Positions 34,168 through 44,971 of a stretch of DNA of 64,000 nt are shown in pieces. The stretch spans positions 62,001 through 126,000 of the forward strand of contig JAIWNE010000062.1 in NCBI GenBank assembly GCA_025331445.1, given 5' to 3'. Each line of letters starts with the position of its first letter. Within the stretch, counting starts at the first letter, position 1. The DNA is from Blakeslea trispora. Taxonomy: Eukaryota; Mucoromycota; Mucoromycetes; Mucorales; Choanephoraceae. Made by a program: the position numbers and the translations under genes. The notes under the pieces were generated by a model. It did no database searches. It was not told where the DNA came from and worked only from the letters and a program-made list of their open reading frames with translations.

Positions 34168-37100
34168 CTATCGTCCTCTTCTATGGTCTTTAATCCAAGG
34201 ATGATTGAATGCGTCATCTGGCTTTAGTCGCTGTTCAGGATCCCATTGAAGACATTGTCTGACAAAGTCTATAAACAGTTCATCCTCAGTTCTTAAAGCA
34301 TCTTTTAATGACTTGGCACCTGGCTTACGCTTTCTGCCTTTTGAATTTGGCTGAATGCGGGGATTGCCTTGAGAATCTGCAGAAAAAGTTAATAGTTGAT
34401 AACAACAGTCATAGCATCCAATACTTACCAAAAAATAGTTTACGTCGCGAACTTTTCTCAATGATATATGGTTCAGGTACATTCTGAACTTCCATGATAC
34501 AAGCCAATTGCTCTTGCTCATTTTCACCAGGAAAAAGAGGATAGCCCGTATGAAGCTCTGCTAAAATACACCCAAAACTCCACATATCAATAGCTATGCT
34601 GTAACTCATACCCAAAATGACTTCAGGAGATCGATAAAATCTACTTTGAATATAGGTATAAACTCAAGAAATCAAAAACAAATAAGTTTATACAATCCTA
34701 CTTTTTTTTTTGTTCAAAAGTTACCTTTCTCTGTCTCAAGACAGGAACTACCAAAGTCAATCACTTTGATTCCACTTTTTGTAGGATGCTTAAGCAAAAC
34801 GTTCTATAACCAAGAACAAGAAAGGGATTAGCTACAAGCTTACCATCGTAATTGTCGAAACATGATTTACCTCTGGTTTCAAATCACAGTGTATCAACTT
34901 GTGCTCCTTTAACAACATTAAAGAATTAAGCAGCTGCATTGCAAATCTACAAGAAAAAAGCAAAAGAGAGAGGATGTGGCGATGTAAATACTAAGGAAAA
35001 GAGAAATGCGTATACAATGCTCACCTTCGAATCAAACCCATACTAAAGCCTTGGAATCCATTGCTCTTAATAAACTCGTACAAGTTCATCGAAAGACATT
35101 CAGATACAATGCAAAGATGATTTCGAAACATAAAATGTCCCAACATACGCAGATTGTTGTGTTTATCTTCTGGATCCCAAGCAATAAGTTCTTCTAGAAT
35201 TTTGATCTCAACCATAGCTTGGGCATGGAAACGCTTTTTGTTGCGAATCATTTTGACAGCTACTGTCTGACCTGAACGATGATCAAAGCATTTGAGGACT
35301 TGTCCAAATGAGCCTTTGCCCATCACCTCAAGTACTTCATATCGATAATCTAGATGGTCTCTTAACTGAATCAAGTAATCACCACGCTCATCGTCGTAAC
35401 CATAGTTACAAGTGCTGTTGCTAGGTGAAGTGGGTCGCTTTTCGGCATGATGGCCAACGAAATAGACATGCTCATAAGACATCATCTCTTGCTTCTCGTA
35501 TGATGTCAGATTGAATTGATAAAGCTTTTGCGCTGCTTCAGGTGACATGGCGACACGCATCATAACCTTTGGTTGTTTATCCTTGCTACCCATACTACCG
35601 TTTATAGATGACGCTGAACTCATGCCACGCCCACGAATGCTAATTTCAGAGGCCTTTCCAGCTTCAATTTGGGAATTTGAAGTGCCCGTATCAAGCATAT
35701 CGTGAAGACGTTCGTATAAAGTAAGGTTCTTTCGCTTTGGTTTGGAAACTACATACATTTAAAGAATAAGTTAGGACCAAATCTAAAAAAAAGAGATAGG
35801 ATTCTATCTTTGCCCTTCCAAAAAAAAAAAATTGCACATGTACCTGTTTTGGAATTGTATGAGCTATCCGTTGTAGTAGATGAACTGGGACTCGATATTA
35901 CATTTTTTCTTAAAGTACAGTCATCTATACTTTTACTTGATCTACTTGATCTAAGCTTGGGTGTATTGGATACAGCTGAAGTTGATTTTGGCTTACGTAA
36001 TTGTTTGGCAGTTGTTGATCCAGTGGTCGAAGTTAGCTTTCCTCGGTTAAGACTTGCCGATGGTTTTTTCTGATTTTGATGATCATCATCTGAACTTGCA
36101 CTGTTTTCGACTATCTCTTTTTTTTGTCGACGAATAATGCGAGGGGTACTATTGTTATTACTATTATTTGTTGTAGAAGTAGAAGCGCTAGAAGGTAAGG
36201 GAATACGGGTAGGTGTCTTTGCAACAGTGCGGGAATTTTTCACAAGGGGAATATTTAATGGCTCAACCTTCATAGGCGGTAGTGAAAGAGGTGTTATTGA
36301 GGGTTGGGATATCAGTTTACCTGGTAATGTCTAATCAATCGCTATTAGTTTATACTCTTTTTCCTTCTCTCTCTTCAGAAAAGCACCGGCATGTTACTCA
36401 TTACCTTGACTCTAACTCTCTCCTTTCTGGTACTGTTAGCAGTATCTGCAGTCGTCGTTATCGGAGTGGTGGGATTAAGTTTAGTGTTTGATTTCTGAGA
36501 GATCAATGAGGATGTGTTGGAAGCAGTCATACTCAGTTTGACCGTACGTCTTGGCGCGTCAGTCGTTATTGTATCATCTTTTATGGCATTCTTTCCATTC
36601 TCATGTCCTTGGTGTAAGCTGGCTATTCGATAGAAGTCGGTCTTTTGATCGTTTTCTGTCATTGATGGAAGCTTTTTTTTCCCAAATCGTCCCTCTGATT
36701 GCATTGTAAAAGATCTAGTTCCTCCAGGTTCGAGTGAGGTGGATGTATGTATTGAAGATGGTTCTGCTAGACGCTGGTGACTATAACTTCGACTCGCTTT
36801 TTTCAATTGAGGAACGCGAGGGGTTGTACTTGTGCTAAGGCGAGGTGGGTCAATTTTAGGAGTGGTATTGGCCACAGTGGATCGTGTAGTCTTAATACTT
36901 TTACTATGTTTCCAATTGGTATAGCTAGATGACGTTGTTAGTTGATGCGTGGAAGAAGATGACGATGACGATGAAGGCGTTGTGTTCACAAGGTCTGCTA
37001 AAGAAAAAGAAGGAGTCATTTTGGTTCTTATGCGTGTCGTCTCTTTTTCCTGCTGTTGCCGAGGTACTTTGGACGAGAGTAAAGTGCTCTTGTTGCGCTT

Positions 37101-37790
37101 ATCCGCTTCAAACATATTTCGAAGACGTTGATACGATCCAGATGAAAGCGCCTCTCCTTGTGCTTTAGTACTCTCCGTCATGCTCGCACTAACAGTTGCA
37201 GAAGGGTTGGCAGGCATCGGGCCAGACTTGTCTGATAAAGAAGATGATGATGATAGCCTATGATCTAATAGCTCTTTCCAGCGATTTAGTTCATCTTGTC
37301 CTGTACTTTTCTTCTTTATGCTAGAGCGAGCAGTGGGTGAAGGTGATTTTTGGTTTATCAGTCGATTGTTACTATTTCGAAGTCGGTAGCTCGCTAGTCG
37401 TTTAGCAGAAGCAGCAATAAGTCCTTCGAGGTCTTCTAGTGTAGCTTCGCCTAGATCGACTTTGTTGGCTGTCTTGATGACAGGTGAAGGTGTAGTTGAA
37501 GCTGGGTATAGTGTGTTATCTTCCGATAGAGGAAGATGAGAAGTGGAGACTGTCAGCACATTTCTGCGCTGATTCCAGTTAGTTGTATCAGTCACTTGCT
37601 CTTCAAGCTCTTTAAGTTGTCTGAGTCGCTCTTCCTGCATTTGCTTTCGTTTTGCAGTGTATGAAGATTGCACTTTGTTCCAAGGTTCCTGAGACAACGT
37701 TGAAAATGAGGAGTTGTTACTAGGTACTGGTATAGTATCAAACTCTGCATTCTCAACATATGTATTTGTTGAAGAAGAAGAAGAAGACAT
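34168..37790 (-). CDS. Class II DYRK-family protein kinase (DYRK2/Pom1-like)
   Basis: Seven exons (36405-37790, 35844-36330, 35025-35748, 34871-34946, 34725-34803, 34429-34662, 34168-34376) encode 1064 residues. The first about 690 residues are Ser/Thr/Pro- and Lys-rich and probably disordered, with a short coiled coil ([20 protein letters not shown]) near residue 50. A DYRK-homology box ([21 protein letters not shown], about 712-732) precedes the catalytic domain, which starts near residue 761. The glycine loop is GKGSFGQV and the lysine lies in VAVKMIRNK (about 790). The catalytic loop is HCDLKPEN (Asp about 887), the DFGSS motif is near 907, and the YTY activation loop (about 919-921) is where DYRKs autophosphorylate tyrosine. 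The domain ends at the C-terminal [18 protein letters not shown]. The HCD rather than HRD loop and the YxY motif distinguish DYRK from MAPK and CDK. In fission yeast the related Pom1 controls polarity and cell size; the same role here is only inference. Confidence 0.93.
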
Positions 37791-39209
37791 ACCTTCTTTG
37801 TTGTGGGTATTCTAGCGACAATGAATCAAATAAAAATAATAACAATAATAAAAATAATAACAATAGCTTAAAGAAGTAAAGAAAAAAAAAAGGAATAATA
37901 AATGGACTGTATTATTGAGATTGGACTATATTCACTGCATTTCCAAATATGTAGCGCCGAAGAGTGGAACGAACCCACGTTAGGAAAGGAGGAGTAAAAA
38001 AAAAAAGGGTAAAGGTCAACTTGTATAAAGTTCGCGTGCCAAGGTCGGTTCAGATATGACTGCTCTTGCATAGTTAATATCTTGAAGGCGTCTAAATGTG
38101 CAGAAGTTACTTATTCGTTTTGAGGGTAAATGAAGCTTCATGGGAACTTTTGTCATAATACATGTTACTAAGATGAAAAGGAGGACTCGATACGCCAAAG
38201 CACAGTCTGCTTATTTGGGCTGCATTACATTGTACACGATAGCTGTCTCATTATCATGGTCTTAAAGTATAACAGTACATAAATTGTGGACAAAAAAGAA
38301 ATGCAGCGCAAGGCAAACTAATTCTTGATCGATCTTTTGAGCTTATTGTTTGCGAGGACTAGATGAGTCTACCAGATTCATTTAAAGAAAATTCTATTGC
38401 ACTCAATTTATCGACACTAAAGTGTAACAACGTGCATGATTTGCTTATAATAGCCCTTTGAAAAAATAGTATAGAAAAACAAACAAAAATTTATTCATTC
38501 TTTCACTTCGCAGTAATGTATAAATCCCTCTGATTTATTGTCATGTAAGTAAGCGATTTGACAAATGCATCGTCATAAAGCTAAATAGCACAGCAAATGT
38601 CATTAATTGACATTCTACGTTACTCTAATTTTTTTTTATTTGGCGCAAATATCAATCAATCAAGGTTTTGGCTACACAAACAACAAAGAGGAGGTATCAA
38701 ATACCTTGAATAATGTTTATAGTCCTTTTATTGTTATGTCTTTGTTTCAAATATTATCGTACCACCAGCACCATAAACACCTTTCAGTACTTGCTCTTAT
38801 TTTAAATAAAATTTATGTAGCATCACTCACCCTAGCAGTCATTTTTCTATGAGAGTTGCTCTGAGGTAGGCCTAACGGATGAGAACATTACTTTTGTGTT
38901 TCGATTTCTTGATAAGATAATACATAAAATGATTGCTTTTTGAGGACATTCGCATCAAATTTACATGTTGTACTGCAAAGTTCAAGCCTCATACCTCTTC
39001 GTACTCCCTTCAGTTAACTTTCTTTCTTAATTATGTGCCTAATCAATTATTGATTATCTCATGTTTGATGTTTTCTTCCGATCTAGTTTTATGCAAAATA
39101 TTTACAAGTCAGATGAGCTTATGTACTACATGCTCAGCATGCTACTTTGTACAGAAGAGCAAAGACTATCTTGTGCTGTTTATCGCTTTATACTCTTGAA
39201 AGAGTTCGC
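37791..39209. other. Upstream region of the DYRK gene, no gene seen
   Basis: AT-rich spacer with AATAAT-type simple sequence near 37840-37870 and short frames only. Frames of 81-88 codons between 38607 and 39273 have no domain character, and the last one crosses into the dispersed repeat. The DYRK promoter is expected within the first few hundred bases. Confidence 0.45.
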
Positions 39210-40288
39210 GTCTGCAGCATGTATTGTTTTTCTTGATGAAACATCATTTCCAATGGCATACAAGTCTTGCTGATGACGATTGCAATTGCTAGAAAGCACA
39301 ACTAATTATGTATGGCGTTCAAACAATAAGGCGTAGTCTATCAATATACTGCATATGAACAATAATTACTATATATCATTCAGGCAACAGCAAACATCAA
39401 TAGGATAGAGCATTACTGTATGGAAAGGCTACCAATCGTCTAAATCAAGTACTATACATCTCAGCAAAAGCTACAAGAGCTCTGTCTCTATGTCTCATTA
39501 TACATAGTAAACAGACAAATGTGCCAAATGCATGTATATTACTATAACTTTTACAACTGTTATGATTGTTGTGGTTGTTCTGCTTGTTATTGGTTGGTTC
39601 TTGATGTCAAGAGAACATGTGGATTATTTCATTTAGTGGACATAGAAAAGTTGTAACAAACCTGTGAGATGTTGCTCTGCATTTACAAGCAATATGACAA
39701 GATGATTTTTAGTTGTTGTTAGAGAAGGACGATTAACATAGACTTTTAGCCTGGTTGATGGATATAGCTGCAGATTGCAATCGATGCTAAACATAATTGA
39801 AGAACACTTGGTAAAGTCATTAGAGTAGGGACAGTAGACAACCACAAACGTACACACAAATATAGAGCTACAGATGAAAGAGGAGGCCTAGTAAGACAGT
39901 AGTAAAGGCAGGCCTTGAGTTATTCAGTAACAGAGGTACCTCCAATAAAGCAAGACAAAAAAATGAGAACGCAGAGGGTAAGCCTTCCTTGACTTACTTT
40001 TTTTTTTTTGAATAAGCCAAAGAAGACTCAGTTCTATTCGCACTGTCTCCAGCTCCTTAGTGACCCCATACCAGTCAGCTAATGAGGAATAGTACAAGTG
40101 TGTCTGTACCCCGCTTCCTCTGCCCAGATCCCTACAGGACACGCTCATAGTGTTAACAGATCAGGCGGCACAATTGCCCTCAGTCATTCCGACTTCAGTC
40201 CCAATACAAGAAAACGAGGGCAGTTCGCGGATATAGACTAGATTCTGGTCGATGGGTTACTTTATGCAGGAACAGGAAAGGCAGCATC
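39210..40288. repeat. Dispersed direct repeat, copy 1 (about 1.08 kb visible)
   Basis: From the GTCTGCAGCATG at 39210 onward this sequence recurs at 62923-64000 in the same orientation. By eye I find one base substitution (39270s, C versus T) and one T fewer in a T run (12 versus 11) over about 1,079 bases. Sequence to the left of 39210 is unrelated to that left of 62923, so this is a sharp boundary. The right boundary of copy 1 is unknown, because copy 2 runs off the window. Neither strand carries a long ORF; minus-strand frames of about 74 codons are shared by both copies. An internal stretch starts TGTTATG at 39558 and ends GTTAACA at 40158, reminiscent of the TG...CA ends of a long terminal repeat. 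A retroelement origin is likely but unproved. Confidence 0.9.
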
Positions 40289-40613
40289 AGTCTTTGTCCT
40301 TACCCCCCCATCAAGCTTGAAGTAGAGGCAGAAGCACCAAGAGAAGAGAAGACGCCTAAGAAGGAACTTGTGGATTATGTGGAAGCGTTTTTAGTCTTGT
40401 AGATAGAGAAAACACGCGTATTTTCTTCGTTTTTGTAGATAACGTTTTTTGCTCTTGGTGTAATAATAGATTTGCATAGATCGTAGAGACTCGAACTATG
40501 CACAACAAAACAAATTAGATAGCAGCACTGACAGAGAAGATTATTTTGTTAATCGCCTCTAAGATTGTCAAGGTAATGAAGTGTTCGGGTGTAGCTGAAG
40601 CGATTTGACAAAA

Positions 40614-40646
<33 letters not shown>

Positions 40647-40670
40647 AAGAAAGAAAAGAAAAAGGAAAAA
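40614..40670. repeat. GA-rich simple repeat (GAGAGATA units)
   Basis: A purine-only tract (apart from two T residues) made of repeated GAGAGATA and GAAA units, located between the dispersed repeat and the orphan 105-codon frame. Confidence 0.9.
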
Positions 40671-40834
40671 TTGGTCATTACGGGTTGTTTACTTCAAATG
40701 CACGCTAAAAAACAGTCATCCAATCAGAGACTGACATTTATGTTGCACTTGTCCCAACAGTAAACAAAAGACATGTAAAGACTAAATGCACAGTCAAAGT
40801 AGAAGGCGCCAACAAGTAAACTAACTGAAAGATA

Positions 40835-41152
40835 TCATACTGAACACTGTTTTATGCAGATAGCCAAACTCCTCTTTAATTCCCTGTGATACTCTGTGAT
40901 ACTTGTCTTACAGCCAGACAAGTCAAGTTGAGCCAAGCAATCAGTCAGTCGATAGATCATATCCGAATGGTTAATGCAATAGATATTGACTAGTTCAGCT
41001 ACACTACAGTAGTAGATGACTACCTGAGTGTATAAGAAAAGCGAAATAAAGCAAGCAAGCTGGCTTGTTTGATCTACACGCATAAATGTAGCTCTATTTA
41101 AAGTCCTCTGTATGTCAGAGGAGAGACAGAAAAGATAGACAGCTTTGTTCAT
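40835..41152 (-). CDS. Orphan 105-codon reading frame, unknown
   Basis: I do not recognise this frame. It starts at an ATG (MNKAVYLFCLSSDIQRTLNR), has a hydrophobic middle (LACFISLFLYTQVVIYYCSV) that could span a membrane, and ends RSLAICIKQCSV. Its length is somewhat more than chance in AT-rich DNA, but there is no intron context, no domain and no obvious promoter. It lies close to the dispersed repeat and could be part of a decayed mobile element. Confidence 0.2.
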   Translation of the reverse strand: MNKAVYLFCLSSDIQRTLNRATFMRVDQTSQLACFISLFLYTQVVIYYCSVAELVNIYCINHSDMIYRLTDCLAQLDLSGCKTSITEYHRELKRSLAICIKQCSV

Positions 41153-41953
41153 CAGGCTAGGCTAGTTGATTAGACGATTGAATGAAGTTTGGAAGAGAAC
41201 ATGCCGATAAGAGTATACCTTTAAGCTTCTTTTCTGCGCGTATTTTAATCTAAACACAAACCATTCTTCTTTTGCGAAAAAAAAATGTTGTTCGAAAATA
41301 AGGAGCTGATAGCACTTTTGGTTGGTTCAGGCAAATGATTTGATTTAGCCTTTGCTTTTCTCTCACACATATGACAAAATAAAAAGAATATCCAGTGTTA
41401 GAGCAATACTAAGGCCGTCTAAGTTATCGACTCTATATCAACTAAACGTCTTTTGATACTTGATGGCCATGTGCCTGGACTTTGCATACCTTTAAAACAC
41501 AGCTTTCTAAAACAAGATTGAAGCTCATAGAGATAAGTTGACAATAGCTTTTTTTTTCTTCTATAATATCCTTATAATCTTAGGCCCAGAGTCAGATCAG
41601 AGTAAGACAGTTAACACAACATTATCAGGCGTTCTCAAAAGGGAATTTGTTTGCCAGTTAGATAAACTTAATCTGATGCTTTTTTTTCAAGACTAGTGTA
41701 TTCCTTTTAAGTAATTATCGCACTTAAACAATCAAAGATTGAAGTGTCAAACCATCAGATTAGATTATTTTTGCTGACATTCGAAAAAAGCCAATCGTGT
41801 GTAAAACGATTGTACCACAATCATGGTTTAACAGATGAAATCAGCCAATTAGATGTCTCACTTATCGTCTTATCGTGTGAATTTCGAATTTTATTTTGCA
41901 TGACCTTTCATTTTTTTCTTTCTTTTTCTTTACATTCCTTCTTTCTCTTGGTT

Positions 41954-43375
41954 ATGAAAAAATTTTCAGCTGAGCTAATAGAGCTGATTGCAAATTATTG
42001 TAGTTCTCCAAAGGATAAAGCGAGTTTGTGTCAAGTCAGCCAATACTGCTACTTTTCGGCTATACATGTACTATATCGAAATATTACTGTCAATAGCCCA
42101 CGGCAGTACCAAATTGTAAAGAAGTCACTAAAGTGTTCATCAAGGCTATCTCAATATGTTCATAAACTCGACTTCTCGGGGTATACAGTACGTGGATCTC
42201 GTTGGTCAGAGGATAAAGCTAAGGCAGCCATTATACCAGAGGAATTGGGAGACTTAATTGAATGTTGTAATCTGTTGAGAGAATTGCTTATCGGGGAAGA
42301 AATGATGCACGTCCTTGTGTCACCCATAGTTATTCAAGCCATTTTCAATTCTCAGAAACTACGGCTACATACAATTGATTTTACAGGCTTATGCAGTCCT
42401 AAGCTTTCTACTCTGTTTACTAAACCTATACCTGTTATAGAGCCAAAGGAGAATGAACCTCACCACAATGAATACCAGCAAGCGAATATTGTTTCTCCTA
42501 GTAAGCCTAACCAAACATGGTCTATACCTGATCAATTGTCCAATCTTTCATTCTTTATGTGCTCTGCGTTTTCTCAGGAACAGTTTTTTATCCCATTCTT
42601 TGAAAGCTTTTCAGTGAACGGAAATAAGCTAAAAAAGCTTGACTTGGCCTACACACAAGCCAATGACGAGCTTTTCTCACATCTTATGAGACACAGTCAA
42701 TTTGAAGCACTAACACATCTCAGCTTGCAAGGATGCCGCTCTGTTAGATGCTGTTCACCTTTGATTACTTTTATCGAGCATTGTGATAGCCTTGTGGAGC
42801 TCAATCTAAACACAGGCTTCAATGGTGTTAGAGGCTTGGGTTTTTGCCATGAGTGTATCTTTAGAGTTTTGGAGACAGTAACAAGATCAAATATTCATAC
42901 ACTGGATATAGGTGGTCATTTCAACATGGACGACAGTGTCTTGTCTCGTTTAATGACTGAACAGATCAAATTCCCACAAATAGAATTTCTCTCACTAGCC
43001 TCCTGCCAGTCTGTTACACTGGAGAAACTTGAAGAGTTTCTTTTGTACAACGAGCGGTCACAACATCTTGTTTATCTAAATTTATCTAATACATCTATGG
43101 TGAATGACTCTCATGGAGAATTGGCACGTACACTGAACCGAGTTAAAAGTCGCTTGCCTCAGATAAAAGTAATCGAGACGGGTATTCAGAAACCCAATCA
43201 ACGTACATTAAAGCCAAATGACCATTGGAAGTTGGTAACGCATGGCAAGAGAACATACTGCAGTCAAGTAAATTTTGATCCACGATTTGTTTATTCAAAA
43301 AAGATGATTATGTCTCGACCTAATGAAAGAAACCATTTGTCGCCTATGGCCAAGTACTGGTGCTATTTTTCCTAA
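41954..43375 (+). CDS. F-box / leucine-rich-repeat protein
   Basis: A single exon encodes 473 residues from the ATG giving MKKFSAELIELIANYC. The frame is open further upstream, but without a better start, and the chosen start puts the F-box at the N-terminus as usual. The F-box-like motif FSAELIELIANYCSSPKDKASLCQVSQYCYFSAIHVLYRNI is the typical fungal form. Several irregular leucine-rich repeats follow, for example KKLDLAYTQANDELFSHL, LTHLSLQGCRSVRCCSPLI, LVELNLNTGFNGVRGLGF, IEFLSLASCQSV and LVYLNLSNTSMVNDSHGE. Such proteins are substrate adaptors of SCF (Skp1-Cul1) ubiquitin ligases. The substrate here is unknown. Large F-box/LRR families are common in Mucoromycota, and no orthologue can be named. 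Confidence 0.85.
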   Translation: MKKFSAELIELIANYCSSPKDKASLCQVSQYCYFSAIHVLYRNITVNSPRQYQIVKKSLKCSSRLSQYVHKLDFSGYTVRGSRWSEDKAKAAIIPEELGDLIECCNLLRELLIGEEMMHVLVSPIVIQAIFNSQKLRLHTIDFTGLCSPKLSTLFTKPIPVIEPKENEPHHNEYQQANIVSPSKPNQTWSIPDQLSNLSFFMCSAFSQEQFFIPFFESFSVNGNKLKKLDLAYTQANDELFSHLMRHSQFEALTHLSLQGCRSVRCCSPLITFIEHCDSLVELNLNTGFNGVRGLGFCHECIFRVLETVTRSNIHTLDIGGHFNMDDSVLSRLMTEQIKFPQIEFLSLASCQSVTLEKLEEFLLYNERSQHLVYLNLSNTSMVNDSHGELARTLNRVKSRLPQIKVIETGIQKPNQRTLKPNDHWKLVTHGKRTYCSQVNFDPRFVYSKKMIMSRPNERNHLSPMAKYWCYFS

Positions 43376-44971
43376 ACTAATTAATACCTACAATCTATCT
43401 TGCGAAAAGTCACTGTACAATAAAAGAAAATGCTGTTTGATCTTCAGAGGCTCTTGTGTTTAAGTATAACAATTGGCAGTGAAATTTATAAAGTATTTAG
43501 GTTCTTTTTTCTTTGTGTAAGCATTAAAAACTGATACATTTGGATGCTTAAACATCACTGGTGCTAGATGCAGTTTGGTATCTATAAAAAGAAAAGCAGA
43601 TGCTTATTTGAATGACCTGTCTATTCATTCCCACTGGCTATACTCAACTTTAACTAGATTACACCAACATGTAGAGACTTAAGTTGTACATGCCGAAAAA
43701 GAATCGGTTTAGAGATGAATAAAACACAGTGGCTATTTTACTAGATTAATTGCATACTTTCACAATTTGATTACTTTAATTCATTCGCTTTTATTGTTAT
43801 TTCTTTCTGCCGTGTAAAGGGTTTGCGCAACATGCTTCATTTTCTAGTTGTTGCATAAAGAAGCAAGCTCTCCATACTTCGAACATGTGTATGTTGCAGG
43901 CGATCATTTTTTCTGTACGCTGTTACTCATACAATGACGACATACCTACAGATTTTGCAATTAATTAGAAGCCATACATATATTTGATATCAATTCAATA
44001 CGTGAGAAAAAAACTAATAAGCCATGCTACTTTCTAGCATATCAAAGGCATTTTTTCTGTTTGTTGGCACTTTTTATTTCTTCATTCTCAAAAGAAGGCA
44101 TAGCTACCTGTTTGTGAGAAAATATATGCATTCTGTTGCATAGAGCTAGTAAACATTGCTTTAATTTTTCAAAGCATCATAATGTTGCAAGTGTATCAAA
44201 ACGCAATAGCTAAAGCAGTTTGTTCTGGGCCATTCATGTTACAAAACATATAAGTATTTTATTGATCTTGATACCAGATAGATCGTTCGCTTCATTCTAG
44301 TCTGCTATTTCTCTTTACTTGCAGGCAATCTCTCGGTAAGAATATCATGCGTTATACAGATTGAAATGTTTGTTACAAAATAAGACCTATTTTGCTTCTT
44401 ATAAAAGATAAAAGAGGATTCTGTGGGACAAATTCATTTTATTTTTAAAGTTTTATTTTAATATAATTGTTTTCTGTTCTTATCGCTGTCCAAATAAATG
44501 ATATGCACTCTATTCTTCCTGTTACAAAGGCAATTACTTATGTTTCGAATCCCTCTTATTCTGTTCCTTCTCTTTCAATTGGACAGTGATTTTATGAGCG
44601 ACCGTAACAAATCGGTTCTGATACATTAACATCAAACCAAAGGGAAGGTCCGCTAATCAAATTTAGCGTACTTTAAATGGTGATGATAACTTACCATCGT
44701 TGTTTCAAATCGCACCAAGTTTACTCTACTTATGCCGTGTATGGTACTCAGACATTATGTTTAAAAGCGATATGTCTTCGCATTGAAACCACGTCCTAAA
44801 TCGATTAAACAACATTTGATTTGGAGATTGTAAGAAATTTAGTACAGAAAACTACCATTTATGAGATATTGAAATGAGCTAAAGTTAGAAGGAAAAATAA
44901 AGACAAAGGCTATTATAATTTATTATTACTATTAAGGGAAATCGAATTGGGTTATTAAAATAGGTAAAAAT
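43376..44971. other. AT-rich spacer, nothing recognised
   Basis: Lies between the stop codons of the F-box gene and the convergent protease gene. No frame longer than about 60 codons, no RNA-like fold and no repeat was noticed. Confidence 0.5.

Larger units (their letters stand above)
40289..41953. other. Region right of the repeat, possible continuation of the element
   Basis: The first few hundred bases may still belong to the dispersed repeat, whose right end cannot be set. A GA-rich simple repeat occupies about 40614-40670, and the short duplication CTGTGATACT occurs near 40890. One 105-codon minus-strand frame is entered separately. The right part is the upstream region of the F-box gene, with no assignable promoter element. 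Confidence 0.45.

Noticed and set aside
37960..38010. Possible tRNA T-arm (GGGTTCG on the minus strand)
   Set aside because: Only three of five T-stem pairs form and no cloverleaf fits the neighbouring bases.
40436..40510. tRNA-like TTCGA arm near 40490 (minus strand)
   Set aside because: GTTCGAGTC looks like a T-arm core, but the flanking bases do not form a five-base-pair stem and no acceptor or anticodon stem can be drawn.
41744..41953. N-terminal extension of the F-box protein by 70 codons
   Set aside because: The frame is open but begins at GTG rather than ATG. The extension is T-rich promoter-like sequence, and the F-box normally lies at the N-terminus.
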